25,449 bases of DNA, taken from NCBI GenBank assembly GCA_910578605.1, contig CAJTQG010000002.1, forward strand, positions 112,182-137,630, written 5' to 3'. Source of the stretch: an uncultured Lachnospiraceae bacterium (GTDB lineage: Bacteria > Bacillota > Clostridia > Lachnospirales > Lachnospiraceae). A model generated the notes under the pieces. That model had not been told where the DNA came from, did not search any database, and saw only the letters and a program-made list of their open reading frames with translations. The position numbers were made by a program, and so were the translations under genes. How positions within the stretch are numbered: the first letter of the stretch is position 1; every line of letters starts with the position of its first letter. Positions 16,301 to 23,956 of the stretch are shown in pieces.

Positions 16301-16447
16301 AGAAAAATGAAATACTTCTCCTAATTTTCTAAAAACCTTGTCCACAGCCTGTTCACTTTCTGTCTCATTAGAAAGAATATTAGAAGAATATTTCATGACC
16401 TCGTATATTTTGTTATAGTGATTTAATTTTTTCTTTGTATTCTCCAT
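13304..16447 (-). CDS. GAF-GGDEF(degenerate)-EAL-LamG-LamG c-di-GMP phosphodiesterase
   Basis: Predicted to hydrolyse c-di-GMP to pGpG. Its 1047 residues comprise a GAF-like sensor (~20-175); a GGDEF domain (~188-350) whose signature is YSDNF (267-271), so not a cyclase; and an EAL domain (~372-612) with AEALIRW (Glu397), the NVS and ELTES motifs, and DDFGSGYSS (519-526), all consistent with activity. Two concanavalin/LamG-like domains follow (~625-822 and ~835-1036). They are recognisable as a tandem duplication by the shared NGF-IMP-GW-FR pattern near 708-724 and 922-939. No signal peptide or membrane span is seen, so these glycan- or ligand-binding-type domains appear to be cytoplasmic, which is unusual. 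The RBS is AGGTAGG. It heads the minus-strand group with the Nudix and pst genes. Domain calls are solid except the GAF; the LamG ligand is unknown. Confidence 0.9.
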   Translation of the reverse strand: MENTKKKLNHYNKIYEVMKYSSNILSNETESEQAVDKVFRKLGEVFHFSTITLREITGHPQTMRYIGEYLKEDLAAKLNTVRKYTAVEWTVMQNHFDNGIFVYSKKENDGENYIDVFDSERNVTSIIQVPMYHKKRFIGVIDFIDYEQCREWAEEELELFKVTGFVLYAYLVEKKVFSVFHNSQEEKTKRDKLTGLWTYDAFLEELAEAIPEKIKEYDIAIAYSDIRNFKQINEDYGVSAGDEVIQKFANLICHGDKEVFIAATRVYSDNFIAANCIKKDMPLKELRKKIEELNRDFQATLKEQFYGADLILNTGINIIKSAEDNISQVITNADFARKEAKKNLDNRCLIFTESMLEKQKYQLQLISALPKALKNRELKVYYQPKVETGTGRVIGAEALIRWQKEDGSFIYPDEFIPVFEQKGNIVEVDFFVYREVFATIRERLDKNKPVVPVSMNVSRIHLQHNDILPYIKSLFAEYQIPAQYVEFELTESMYIESMEQTMPLIDEFHDLGIKVSMDDFGSGYSSLNLLTSIPIDVIKLDKVFMQHEEFLEKEKIILTCIIDMAKKLHITALCEGVETQEQCKYLTKIGCDIFQGYYYSRPLPMEAFYEYVEKHINVDVKEIRFTFDHTLKDTSGRFTGRMIGDGIEYADGPQKGTRALRFPGGERNKEVVWLPADVLENSSFTISLWALEEEARLWGSAFYIAFENGFASIMPRGWEMKASFRIKEDNSSNWYDAGLNIIETGQWNMLTASYDEKNQTMNLYMNGYRVGGIEDAPRMKLAKEILIGGDIYEKSFRGRVADLRIFDQALSGVEIKKMFDEVNPVRFGEEIIEKTEVRFPFAESLWDTEEKYEAKYNGDELRFGMGPREDMHSIYLPGGNMGENILSLPCELWQEGSFTIQFWMKSERLFTLSSVYYGKFKNGFHQIMPMGWDEDSVFRTKDISTGEFWDDWIDCKKCPCPVGEWVMLTITFDKKIKVSGYFINDLNAGNSGDCPVMRDVRLLMIGGDEYQQSFQGYVSDFKMFNYVLTEEQIRETYYEVKDIKIGK

Positions 16448-16522
16448 AATAGTCCTACCTCTTTCTATCCTGCTGCTTATTACTTTTTATTTATTTTGAT
16501 TTATTTTAATTTATTTTAATTT

Positions 16523-16560
16523 TATGATGTTAGAGTCAAAAAGCCCTTGACCTTTATGAC
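16523..16560. repeat. Possible degenerate copy of an intergenic inverted-repeat element
   Basis: ATGATGTTAGAGTCA here is one base different from ATGATGTTAGGGTCA at 23957-23971, and a TTGACC follows within 20 bases. GTCAA and TTGAC can pair as a small hairpin. It lies in the leader of the EAL gene. It may be a remnant of the larger hairpin element at 23957-24035. Confidence 0.4.
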
Positions 16561-16606
16561 TGCAAAACATGTGCAATAAGGCAATTCAAAAGTAATATAT
16601 TTTTTT

Positions 16607-16636
16607 ATTGTACCACAATTTGACTATAAACAAAAG
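16607..16636 (-). promoter_or_regulatory. Candidate promoter of the EAL-Nudix-pst group
   Basis: On the minus strand TACAAT (16607-16612) is preceded by TGG, an extended -10, with a weak TTTGTT-like -35 about 16 bases upstream. It would give a leader of about 150 bases before the EAL gene. It faces away from the TetR promoter, so the TetR operator lies between two divergent promoters. Confidence 0.45.
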
Positions 16637-16678
16637 CTTAAAACGTGAATTTTTAGATAATTTGACCAATTTTTTTGC

Positions 16679-16707
16679 TTGACTTCTACTATACCGAACG
16701 GTATACT
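16679..16707 (+). promoter_or_regulatory. TetR-gene promoter with operator in the spacer
   Basis: TTGACT (16679-16684) and TATACT (16702-16707) are exactly 17 bases apart. A perfect palindrome, TATACCG-AA-CGGTATA (16690-16705), fills the spacer and overlaps the -10. This is a typical TetR/AcrR operator placement and predicts self-repression by the downstream regulator. Confidence 0.8.
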
Positions 16708-16787
16708 AAAAGTATTATTTTATTCTTTTTATATTTGAAATTACACCGGCAAAACCAGCACAAGTAATCCGTGGAATAATGCATTGT

Positions 16788-16814
16788 TTCTAGATATTAT
16801 TTATTCTAGATATT
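16788..16814. repeat. Direct repeat TTCTAGATATT x2
   Basis: Two identical 11-base copies (16788-16798 and 16804-16814) start 16 bases apart, in the untranslated leader between the TetR promoter and its start codon. They may be regulator half-sites or chance. Confidence 0.4.
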
Positions 16815-16850
16815 GTATTATTCATTGAAAAGAATATGAGGTGATTATTT

Positions 16851-17426
16851 TTGGACACAAAAAATATAATACTGCAAACAGCCCTTGATTTATTTTATTC
16901 CAAAGGATACGATGCTGTGGGGGTGCAGGAAATCGCCACCAAATCCGGTATTACCAAGCCTACCCTATACTACTATTTTGGCAGTAAGCTTGGACTGCTG
17001 GACGGTTTACTGCAGGAGCAGTCCAAACCGCTCATTAGCCAATTGGAAAATACATCCACTTCGGAAACGGTACAAGATGCTTTGCTGCAGACCGCCAGAA
17101 TTTTTTGTAATTTCTCCGTCTCCAATCAAAAATTTTATCGACTTATGTTGTCCCTTATGCACTGTGCACCGGACAATGAGGCATATATTACGGCGCGGCC
17201 TATATGGCTTAGGATTAATGAATTATTTGTAGATATTTTTCAGGAGGAATCTCACTTTTTGGGAAATATGAACGGCAGACAACAACAGTTCGCCATAGGT
17301 TTAATAGGCTTGTTAAATCATTACCTTCTATTTAAATTTGAGACATCCCCTGACAACATAATTCACCTGACAGAAGAAGAACTGGAAAACATACTTAAGC
17401 AGTTTATGTATGGCATATTCAGTTAA
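16851..17426 (+). CDS. TetR/AcrR-family transcriptional repressor
   Basis: A 191-residue ligand-responsive DNA-binding protein. The N-terminal helix-turn-helix is clear: ALDLFYSKGYDAVGVQEIA then KSGITKPTLYYYFGSK (about 11-46). The remaining ~140 residues form the variable helical ligand-binding domain, which does not reveal the inducer. It starts with TTG, supported by TGAGGTGA about eight bases upstream; no ATG is better placed. Its own promoter contains a perfect 16-base palindrome. It precedes glgB by 87 bases on the same strand, but nothing else ties it to glycogen metabolism. A target could be the divergent EAL gene. The family call is sure; the regulon is inferred. Confidence 0.92.
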   Translation: MDTKNIILQTALDLFYSKGYDAVGVQEIATKSGITKPTLYYYFGSKLGLLDGLLQEQSKPLISQLENTSTSETVQDALLQTARIFCNFSVSNQKFYRLMLSLMHCAPDNEAYITARPIWLRINELFVDIFQEESHFLGNMNGRQQQFAIGLIGLLNHYLLFKFETSPDNIIHLTEEELENILKQFMYGIFS

Positions 17427-17522
17427 AAATATAATCAAATACTATTATCATTACTCTGGCGGTTTTTATGGACCAAAGTAATACACAACTATGAAAATAA
17501 AAAACAGAAAGGATTGAATGCT

Positions 17523-19688
17523 ATGAACATTATTACAGAAGCCGACCGCTACGTTTTCGGTCAGGGCAATCACTACGAAATTTACAATAAATTGGGGGCT
17601 CACCTAATGGAAATAGATGGGGAGCAGGGTGCCTATTTTGCGGTATGGGCCCCTAATGCTCAGACTGTCAGCGTAGTTGGAGAATTTAACAATTGGTGTG
17701 GTTTTGATCATAACATGACCCCCTTAGGAACATCTGGCATATGGGAAATCTTTATTCCGGGAATGAAACAGTGGGATATGTACAAATATGTAATTGTTGC
17801 AAAGGATGGCCGCGTATATTACAAGGCTGACCCTTATGCCTTCCACTCAGAGCTTCGCCCTGGTACAGCCTCAAAGGTAGTGGATATCGACCATTATACA
17901 TGGAACGATTCAGCCTGGCTGGATAATTCCTCCTCGGCAGACCAGCTTACATCGCCTATGTCTATCTATGAAGTTCACATCGGAAGCTGGAAGAAAAACT
18001 TTGATTTAAATGAAGATGGGTTTTATGACTACCGCACTCTCGCCCACGACTTGGCCGATTATGTAAAAGATATGGGGTACACCCATATAGAGCTGATGGG
18101 GATTGCAGAGCATCCATTTGATGGCTCCTGGGGCTATCAAGTTACAAGCTACTTTGCTCCTACAGCTCGGTACGGTGCTCCTGAGGATTTTATGTATTTT
18201 GTTGACTATATGCATCAAAACGGTATTGGAGTTATCCTTGATTGGGTTCCTGCTCATTTTCCAAAGGATGCACATGGATTGGCTATGTTTGACGGCACTC
18301 CTTTATATGAATATCCCGACCCACGCATGGGTGAGCACCCAGACTGGGGCACAAAAATATTTAACTATGGTAAAAACGAAGTGTCCAATTTCCTTATCGC
18401 CAACGCATTATTTTGGATTGAAAAATATCATGTTGATGCACTTCGAGTAGACGCTGTTGCCTCTATGCTCTATCTGGATTACGGAAAACAGGACGGACAG
18501 TGGGTACCAAACGAGTTCGGAGAAAACCGAAATTTAGAAGCTATCGAGTTTTTCCGCCACCTGTCCAGCATTATAAAACGCCGCAACCCAAGAGCAATGG
18601 TTATTGCGGAGGAATCTACCGCATGGCCGGGTGTGACACAGGCACCTGAGGAGGGCGGTCTTGGCTTCAACTTGAAATGGAATATGGGCTGGATGAATGA
18701 TTTCTTGGAGTATGTAAAGTGCGACCCACTCTTTAAAAAGGGAAATCACAACAAAATCACCTTCAGTCTTACTTATGCCTTTAGCGAAAATTACATTTTA
18801 GTTATCTCACATGATGAAGTAGTTCATCTAAAATGTTCCATGCTAAAGAAGATGCCAGGATATCCAAATGACAAATTTGCCAACTTAAAAGGTGCCTACA
18901 CCTTTATGTTCGGACATCCAGGACGCAAGCTATTGTTTATGGGACAGGAGTTTGCCCAGCTAAGCGAATGGGCGGAGGACAAAAACTTAGAATGGCATTT
19001 ACTCCAGGAGCCTCTCCACAAAGATATGCAGCAGTATGTAAAGAAATTGCTTCATCTTTACAAGGATGAGGAGGTGCTTCACTGCTTCGACAATGATTAC
19101 CGCAGCTTCCAGTGGATTAACTGCAATGATTCTGACAGAAGTATATTTAGCTTTATCCGCAAACATCCAGATACCTATGACAATGGACTGCTGTTTATTG
19201 TAAACTTTACCCCTATTGAACGAAGTGATTATACGGTTGGTGTTCCTCAAGGCGGCACATACGAAACCGTTTTATCCTCCTATGTACAAGCGACCGAGGA
19301 CGGCAATATTATTGAAACCGAGACTACTTCCTCCTACACAGCAAAAAAAGAGGAGTGCGATGAGTTAGAGTATCGTTTGGAAATTCCACTAAAGCCATTG
19401 CAGGCATTGGTTATCCGCATCCCACAGGAATTAAAGCCAGTTGAGGAAGAACAGGAAACTGCCCAGACTTTTGAGACAAAGAACGAGATAGAAGTAAAGC
19501 TTGACGCCAATAAAGCTGTCACCAGCGCACCAAAGGCAAAGGCACCTGCGTCTGGAGCGCCCATGGCTAACGCACCAAAGGCTGCTGCAAACACCGTCTC
19601 CCCATCATTAAGTCCTTTCTCAAAGGGAAACAAGAAAAAGTCAAAAGGTAATAACAAAAAAAGAAATGGAAAGCGCAATAAGCGATAA
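17523..19688 (+). CDS. glgB: 1,4-alpha-glucan branching enzyme (GH13)
   Basis: Introduces alpha-1,6 branches during glycogen synthesis. An N-terminal CBM48-like domain (AYFAVWAPNAQTVSVVGEFNNW, ~37-58) precedes the GH13 barrel. The catalytic residues are visible: nucleophile Asp310 (LRVDAVASM), acid/base Glu363 (VIAEES), and transition-state Asp431 (ISHDEVVH). The start is set at ATG 17523 because AGAAAGGA lies about nine bases upstream. A TTG nine bases earlier would sit directly against the RBS. The enzyme core ends near residue 638. An 83-residue tail follows, first acidic, then Ala/Pro-rich, then very Lys/Arg/Asn-rich, which is not part of normal GlgB. No other glg gene is next to it, so it stands alone. 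Identity is confident. Confidence 0.95.
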   Translation: MNIITEADRYVFGQGNHYEIYNKLGAHLMEIDGEQGAYFAVWAPNAQTVSVVGEFNNWCGFDHNMTPLGTSGIWEIFIPGMKQWDMYKYVIVAKDGRVYYKADPYAFHSELRPGTASKVVDIDHYTWNDSAWLDNSSSADQLTSPMSIYEVHIGSWKKNFDLNEDGFYDYRTLAHDLADYVKDMGYTHIELMGIAEHPFDGSWGYQVTSYFAPTARYGAPEDFMYFVDYMHQNGIGVILDWVPAHFPKDAHGLAMFDGTPLYEYPDPRMGEHPDWGTKIFNYGKNEVSNFLIANALFWIEKYHVDALRVDAVASMLYLDYGKQDGQWVPNEFGENRNLEAIEFFRHLSSIIKRRNPRAMVIAEESTAWPGVTQAPEEGGLGFNLKWNMGWMNDFLEYVKCDPLFKKGNHNKITFSLTYAFSENYILVISHDEVVHLKCSMLKKMPGYPNDKFANLKGAYTFMFGHPGRKLLFMGQEFAQLSEWAEDKNLEWHLLQEPLHKDMQQYVKKLLHLYKDEEVLHCFDNDYRSFQWINCNDSDRSIFSFIRKHPDTYDNGLLFIVNFTPIERSDYTVGVPQGGTYETVLSSYVQATEDGNIIETETTSSYTAKKEECDELEYRLEIPLKPLQALVIRIPQELKPVEEEQETAQTFETKNEIEVKLDANKAVTSAPKAKAPASGAPMANAPKAAANTVSPSLSPFSKGNKKKSKGNNKKRNGKRNKR

Positions 19689-19885
19689 TATATAAGATAT
19701 TTCCGTTCATAAAATGTTAAAATATATTTAATTATCCTTTTACACAATAAACATGGATTTTTAAAGTTTATTATGTAAGATAGCTTTAGTAAAAAATATA
19801 TGACGTTTTCATTTTCATAATACTTTACCGGAGAAGTCATTCTCCACTCCTTTACAATAAAAACCTACTGAGTATAAGTTTAAAG

Positions 19886-19920
19886 AAAAAAGATTGCATG
19901 GTCAGATGCAATCTTTTTTT
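19886..19920. terminator. Bidirectional intrinsic terminator between glgB and glnN
   Basis: AAAAAAGATTGCAT (19886-19899) pairs with ATGCAATCTTTTTT (19906-19919) around a six-base loop. There is a T run on the plus strand and TTTTTTCTTT on the minus strand. It serves the two convergent genes, about 200 bases after glgB and 100 after glnN. Confidence 0.85.
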
Positions 19921-19971
19921 ATATTATTTTTATATGATACGTCTCTCGCTGAACTACTTTTTTACTTTTTT

Positions 19972-19997
19972 GGAGATGCACCTTAAGGTACATCTCC
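19972..19997. repeat. Palindrome next to the glnN stop codon
   Basis: GGAGATG-C-ACC-TTAA-GGT-A-CATCTCC forms an inverted repeat with one mismatched pair, 23 bases beyond the glnN stop. Neither strand has a following T-tract, so it is not an obvious terminator. It may stabilise the 3' end of the glnN message. Confidence 0.5.
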
Positions 19998-20020
19998 AGC
20001 AGCAATGTTGGTTACACTAT

Positions 20021-22141
20021 TTACACTTCAAAAATCAAATCTCCATAGGAAGGCATTGGCCACATATCCTTATCCACAATCATCTCCAGTCTATCAACCG
20101 GTGCCCTCAATGCATCCATTGCTGGTTTCACTTCATCCTTAAAGAATATTGCCAAATCTTTCTCCGTATTAAAGGAATCGGTTTTTGTCATTAAATCCTT
20201 CAGCTTCACTAAAGAAGACTGTGTATCTGCAAGAAGCTGTGAAGATTCCTTCAGCATCTGAGTCTGAACACTCACATCCGCATCTGCCACTGCAGCCCTC
20301 ACTCCGTTGATGGAAGCTGACAGACTTGTGGTGAACTTAATGACTGCCGGTATTATCTGTTTGCTGGCAATATCAATCATAGCCTTCGCCTCTATATTTA
20401 ACGCTTTGGCATATGCCTCATATTGAATCTCTGCTCTGGACTTTAACTCTGCACTTGTAAATACACCAAACTTTTCAAATACTTGAATGGCTTTTTCTGT
20501 AGTCAGTGCCGGAATGGCATCTACCATAGACTTCAAGTTAGGCAAGCCTCTTCTCTCGGCCTCAGCAACCCATTCATCTGCATAGCCGTTGCCATTAAAA
20601 ATAATTCTTTGATGGTCTGTTGCCAATTTTTTAATAAGGTCATGTACTGCCATATCAAAATCTTCTGCTTTTTCCAATTCGTCCGCAATCTCACAGAACT
20701 GTTCTGCCACAATTGTATTCAGCACAATATTAGGACTTGCAACGGAATCAGAGGAGCCAACCATACGAAATTCAAATTTATTTCCTGTAAAAGCAAAAGG
20801 TGAGGTTCTATTTCTGTCTGTGGCATCCTTCACTAAGTTTGGAAGAGTGCTTACACCTGTATTTAATCTGCCGCCCTGCTTGCTGCTTGTTGCCTCTCCG
20901 GTGCTGATAAGCTGGGCAACCACATCTCCTAACTGCTCTCCCAAGAAAACAGAGATAATGGCAGGAGGCGCCTCGTTTGCTCCCAATCTGTGGTCATTGC
21001 CTGGATTACCTGCTGCCTCTCTGAGCAAATCGGCATGTTTATCTACTGCCGCCATAATTGCTGTCAGCACTAACAAAAATTGTACATTTTCATGGGGTGT
21101 CTTTCCTGGCTCTAACAAATTGATTCCATCATCTGTTGTGATAGACCAGTTATTGTGCTTACCTGAGCCATTCACACCTGCAAAGGGCTTCTCATGAAGC
21201 AGACATACCATACCATGACGACCTGCCACCTTCTTCAGCATTTCCATTGTCAGCTGGTTGTTGTCCACCGCAATATTGGCCTGCGCATAAATAGGAGCCA
21301 GCTCGTGCTGTGCAGGAGCAACCTCATTGTGCTGTGTCTTTGCAGATACCCCAAGCTTCCACAGCTCCACATTCACATCTTTCATAAATGCTGCGATTCT
21401 CTCTCTGATAGAACCAAAGTAATGGTCATCCAACTCCTGTCCCTTTGGAGGCATTGCACCAAACAGAGTGCGTCCTGTAAAAATTAAATCCTTTCTCTGC
21501 AAATACTTTGCCTTATCTACCAAAAAGTATTCCTGCTCTGGACCAACGGAAGGTATCACTCTTTTTGATGTGGTGTTGCCAAACAATTTAATGATGCGCA
21601 GTGCCTGAGTATTGATAGCCTCCATAGAGCGAAGCAGCGGTGTTTTCTTATCCAACGCTTCCCCTGTGTAAGAACAGAAGGCTGTAGGTATACATAGTGT
21701 TGCCCCTGCCGCATCTTGGCGAACAAAGGCAGGAGAGGTGCAGTCCCAAGCCGTATAACCTCTCGCCTCGAATGTGGCTCTCAATCCACCAGACGGAAAA
21801 GAAGATGCATCCGGCTCTCCTTTAATCAACTCTTTACCGGAAAATTCCATCAAAATCTTCCCATTTGCCTTTGGCGCAGAGATAAAGGAATCATGTTTTT
21901 CAGCTGTTACACCGGTCAATGGCTGGAACCAATGGGTATAATGAGTAGCACCCTTCTCAATCGCCCAATCTTTCATTGCATTGGCTACAACATCTGCAAC
22001 CTCCAGTCTCAGCTCTGCACCCTCGTCAATGACTCTTCTTAATTCTTTGTAAATATTTTTTGGCAGACGCTCCTTCATCACAGTATCATTGAACACGTTT
22101 TCCCCAAAAATATCAGCTACATTAAAACTTGTCGTACTCAT
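20021..22141 (-). CDS. glnN: Glutamine synthetase type III
   Basis: Makes glutamine from glutamate, ammonia and ATP; the main ammonium-assimilation step. The 706-residue length is typical of the GSIII (GlnN) class and much longer than GSI. Visible GSIII blocks are the N-terminal FPSGGLRATFEARGYTAWD (~115-133), metal/glutamate motif GPEQEYFLVD (200-209), HNEVAPAQHE (271-280) and the ATP/glutamate loop NGSGKHNNWS (324-333). A later RTSPFAFTGNKFEFRMVGSS follows. The start has GAAAGGATGG a few bases upstream. It is a single-gene unit with its own promoter and a terminator-like hairpin in its leader, suggesting control by nitrogen status. No ANTAR regulator, glnB or amt is in the window. Identity is very confident. 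Confidence 0.97.
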   Translation of the reverse strand: MSTTSFNVADIFGENVFNDTVMKERLPKNIYKELRRVIDEGAELRLEVADVVANAMKDWAIEKGATHYTHWFQPLTGVTAEKHDSFISAPKANGKILMEFSGKELIKGEPDASSFPSGGLRATFEARGYTAWDCTSPAFVRQDAAGATLCIPTAFCSYTGEALDKKTPLLRSMEAINTQALRIIKLFGNTTSKRVIPSVGPEQEYFLVDKAKYLQRKDLIFTGRTLFGAMPPKGQELDDHYFGSIRERIAAFMKDVNVELWKLGVSAKTQHNEVAPAQHELAPIYAQANIAVDNNQLTMEMLKKVAGRHGMVCLLHEKPFAGVNGSGKHNNWSITTDDGINLLEPGKTPHENVQFLLVLTAIMAAVDKHADLLREAAGNPGNDHRLGANEAPPAIISVFLGEQLGDVVAQLISTGEATSSKQGGRLNTGVSTLPNLVKDATDRNRTSPFAFTGNKFEFRMVGSSDSVASPNIVLNTIVAEQFCEIADELEKAEDFDMAVHDLIKKLATDHQRIIFNGNGYADEWVAEAERRGLPNLKSMVDAIPALTTEKAIQVFEKFGVFTSAELKSRAEIQYEAYAKALNIEAKAMIDIASKQIIPAVIKFTTSLSASINGVRAAVADADVSVQTQMLKESSQLLADTQSSLVKLKDLMTKTDSFNTEKDLAIFFKDEVKPAMDALRAPVDRLEMIVDKDMWPMPSYGDLIFEV

Positions 22142-22244
22142 AACTTTCCATCCTTTCTTTCACTTCCGGCCATTGAGAATTATATTGACCATCCCCCTGG
22201 AGGGTTTTATCATATAGAAAAACTTCATCTGATTCCTTTATGAT

Positions 22245-22281
22245 AAAAAATGGCGTTCCCCACCTTTAAGATAGGAACGCC
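22245..22281 (-). promoter_or_regulatory. Attenuator hairpin in the glnN leader
   Basis: On the minus strand GGCGTTCC (22274-22281) and GGAACGCC (22252-22259) form a perfect GC-rich stem around a 14-base loop, followed by ATTTTTTA. This is a good intrinsic terminator between the glnN promoter and start codon, so transcription must be antiterminated for full expression. In related Clostridia, ANTAR-domain regulators antiterminate glutamine synthetase leaders. I could not identify a convincing ANTAR two-hairpin site by eye. Confidence 0.65.
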
Positions 22282-22336
22282 TTTGTCCTCAATCGCATTT
22301 ATTTTGTATTCAAAAATTGATTTTTAACCTGTTACT

Positions 22337-22365
22337 AAAATAACTCATTTGCAAAGAAAATGCAA
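22337..22365 (-). promoter_or_regulatory. Candidate glnN promoter
   Basis: TTGCAT (22360-22365) and TATTTT (22337-22342) on the minus strand are 17 bases apart. This gives a leader of about 190 bases that contains the attenuator hairpin. Confidence 0.55.
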
Positions 22366-22545
22366 GCACTTTTTTTATTTATCTTTCATATTGCTGCTTT
22401 TATTTTTATTTTACTGTATATGCTTATCTCTCCCTTGCCTGTGAAACTGTCCAAACCAACAGCTTTCAGCATTTACTCTGCTTTGGTTTTTGTATCCTAT
22501 TCTGCAGTTTCCTCCTAGTCCTTTCAGACTTTTTTATGACTTGAG
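22366..22545. other. Non-coding spacer between sortase and glnN
   Basis: No open frame with a ribosome binding site and no strong hairpin with a T-tract was found. An imperfect CCAAA/TTTGG pairing around 22450-22490 is too weak to call a terminator for the sortase gene. Confidence 0.4.
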
Positions 22546-23853
22546 CTACTTCACCTTTTCCTTGCCCTTGGCGTCGGTGATAATCTCCTCTCCCCGAACT
22601 AATTGAACCACCTGCTTTCTGGAGGCATCAGTGGGCGTACAAGTAACTAATGTGATAATCTTAGAGTTTTTATCAAAGTCCTTAAATCCTTTATAATACG
22701 GCGCCTTTATTTTAATATATGACTGGCTTGCCATTTTATGACACCACTCTATAAATCTTTGATTTTCCTCTTCCCTAAGCCTTTTCTTTTCTTCTCTTTC
22801 TAATCTTTTCGCTTCCTCCGGACTTATGGTTGTTGTCTCTGGCTCCTTCTTTGTCTGTTTATTCTTTTTTATATTCTTTTTAACGCTAGTTTCCTGCTTA
22901 TTATTTTCAGCAGCCTTTGTGTCCGCAGCCTTTTTATCCTTTTTGTCAGTGTCCTTAGAATCCTTTTTATCTTTATTTTTTGCGTCAGTTGTCTCTTCCT
23001 CTGTCTCCTCCTCTGTAAATTCCATCATGTAGGACTCAGAGCCAACCGTCTCTGTTTTATAGATAGAAAATACATAATACCGATAATGCTTTTCTTCTAT
23101 ATAAATATCAAAATATGGGTGCTCCTTGTAATAATCTTCACTTAAATAATTTTTCAGCTTACCAAACATTGCACCATTGTTCATATTATGGCCATAGATA
23201 ATGCAATTTCTTGACTTCAAGCCTTTTTCTAACTGATAATCTATAAAAATGGAGCCGTTGGCATTCCATGTTCTATTTGCCAAATAATGAAGATAATACT
23301 CATTGTCGGGCCCCTGCACAATAGGGTAGCTGATTTCATCCTGCTGATTCTTCTTGCCCTTTAGGCGAATCCAGCCCTTGGTATCCTTGTTAAATTCCAA
23401 CATTTTCTCAAACTTTTCCTGATTCCACACAAAGATTGGATCAGAATTTCCTTTTATCTGTGCACCGGCTATCCCTACCTCGTCTGCCTCATACATAAGG
23501 TTGCTGCCATCATCGGAATACTGAGGCATCTCATACATCATAGCAGCAATCTCATCATAAGCGCTGTCACCCTCCTCATATTCCAGATAATCATTCGTAA
23601 TCTGATAGGCGGCCACAGATACCGTCATCAGTGCAACTCCCATTACAGCCAGGCGAATCAATTCCCAGATTCCCGGAAACTTCCGTTTCCTCTTGCCTTT
23701 CTTATTATTCACTGCACTGTTTTTGTTTTCTTTTCCGATTTCTTTATTGTCTTCTATTTGCTTTTCTGCCGATTGGTCTAATCTTCTTTCATTATTCGCC
23801 TGTTTTTTCTCTATAATGATTTCTGTCTGATTTTTATTGATGTTGTCCGACAT
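22546..23853 (-). CDS. srtB: Class B sortase with charged insertion
   Basis: A membrane transpeptidase that anchors surface proteins or builds pili. The start is set at ATG 23853 because GGAGG lies five bases upstream; two earlier in-frame ATGs lack this. A long hydrophilic N-terminus (Lys/Asn/Glu-rich) precedes one span (about 66-84), giving N-in topology. The sortase domain shows His222 (IIYGHNM), Cys405 (TLVTCT) and Arg412 (ASRK). Between strands 6 and 7, about 85 residues rich in Lys, Glu, Asp and Thr (about 280-365) interrupt the fold, ending in a probable charged helix (EEAKRLEREEKKRLREEENQ); this is unusually long. No sortase substrate or pilin gene is adjacent, so it may be a housekeeping class B enzyme. 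Class is confident, symbol tentative. Confidence 0.9.
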   Translation of the reverse strand: MSDNINKNQTEIIIEKKQANNERRLDQSAEKQIEDNKEIGKENKNSAVNNKKGKRKRKFPGIWELIRLAVMGVALMTVSVAAYQITNDYLEYEEGDSAYDEIAAMMYEMPQYSDDGSNLMYEADEVGIAGAQIKGNSDPIFVWNQEKFEKMLEFNKDTKGWIRLKGKKNQQDEISYPIVQGPDNEYYLHYLANRTWNANGSIFIDYQLEKGLKSRNCIIYGHNMNNGAMFGKLKNYLSEDYYKEHPYFDIYIEEKHYRYYVFSIYKTETVGSESYMMEFTEEETEEETTDAKNKDKKDSKDTDKKDKKAADTKAAENNKQETSVKKNIKKNKQTKKEPETTTISPEEAKRLEREEKKRLREEENQRFIEWCHKMASQSYIKIKAPYYKGFKDFDKNSKIITLVTCTPTDASRKQVVQLVRGEEIITDAKGKEKVK

Positions 23854-23956
23854 TCTTTCCTCCATTATATTTATCACTATCTAACAGCACCTATCCATTG
23901 TCTCCAAAACCTGCCTTGTACAAAGAAGCAGCATTCTTTTTTTATAAAAACATTAT

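Noticed and set aside
16747..16775. Second c-di-GMP riboswitch (GGCAAAACC near the TetR leader)
   Set aside because: GGACGCAAAGC and the tetraloop/receptor pair are missing.
19334..19840. 168-codon minus-strand frame antisense to the glgB tail
   Set aside because: No RBS or motif; it mirrors the low-complexity glgB C-terminus.
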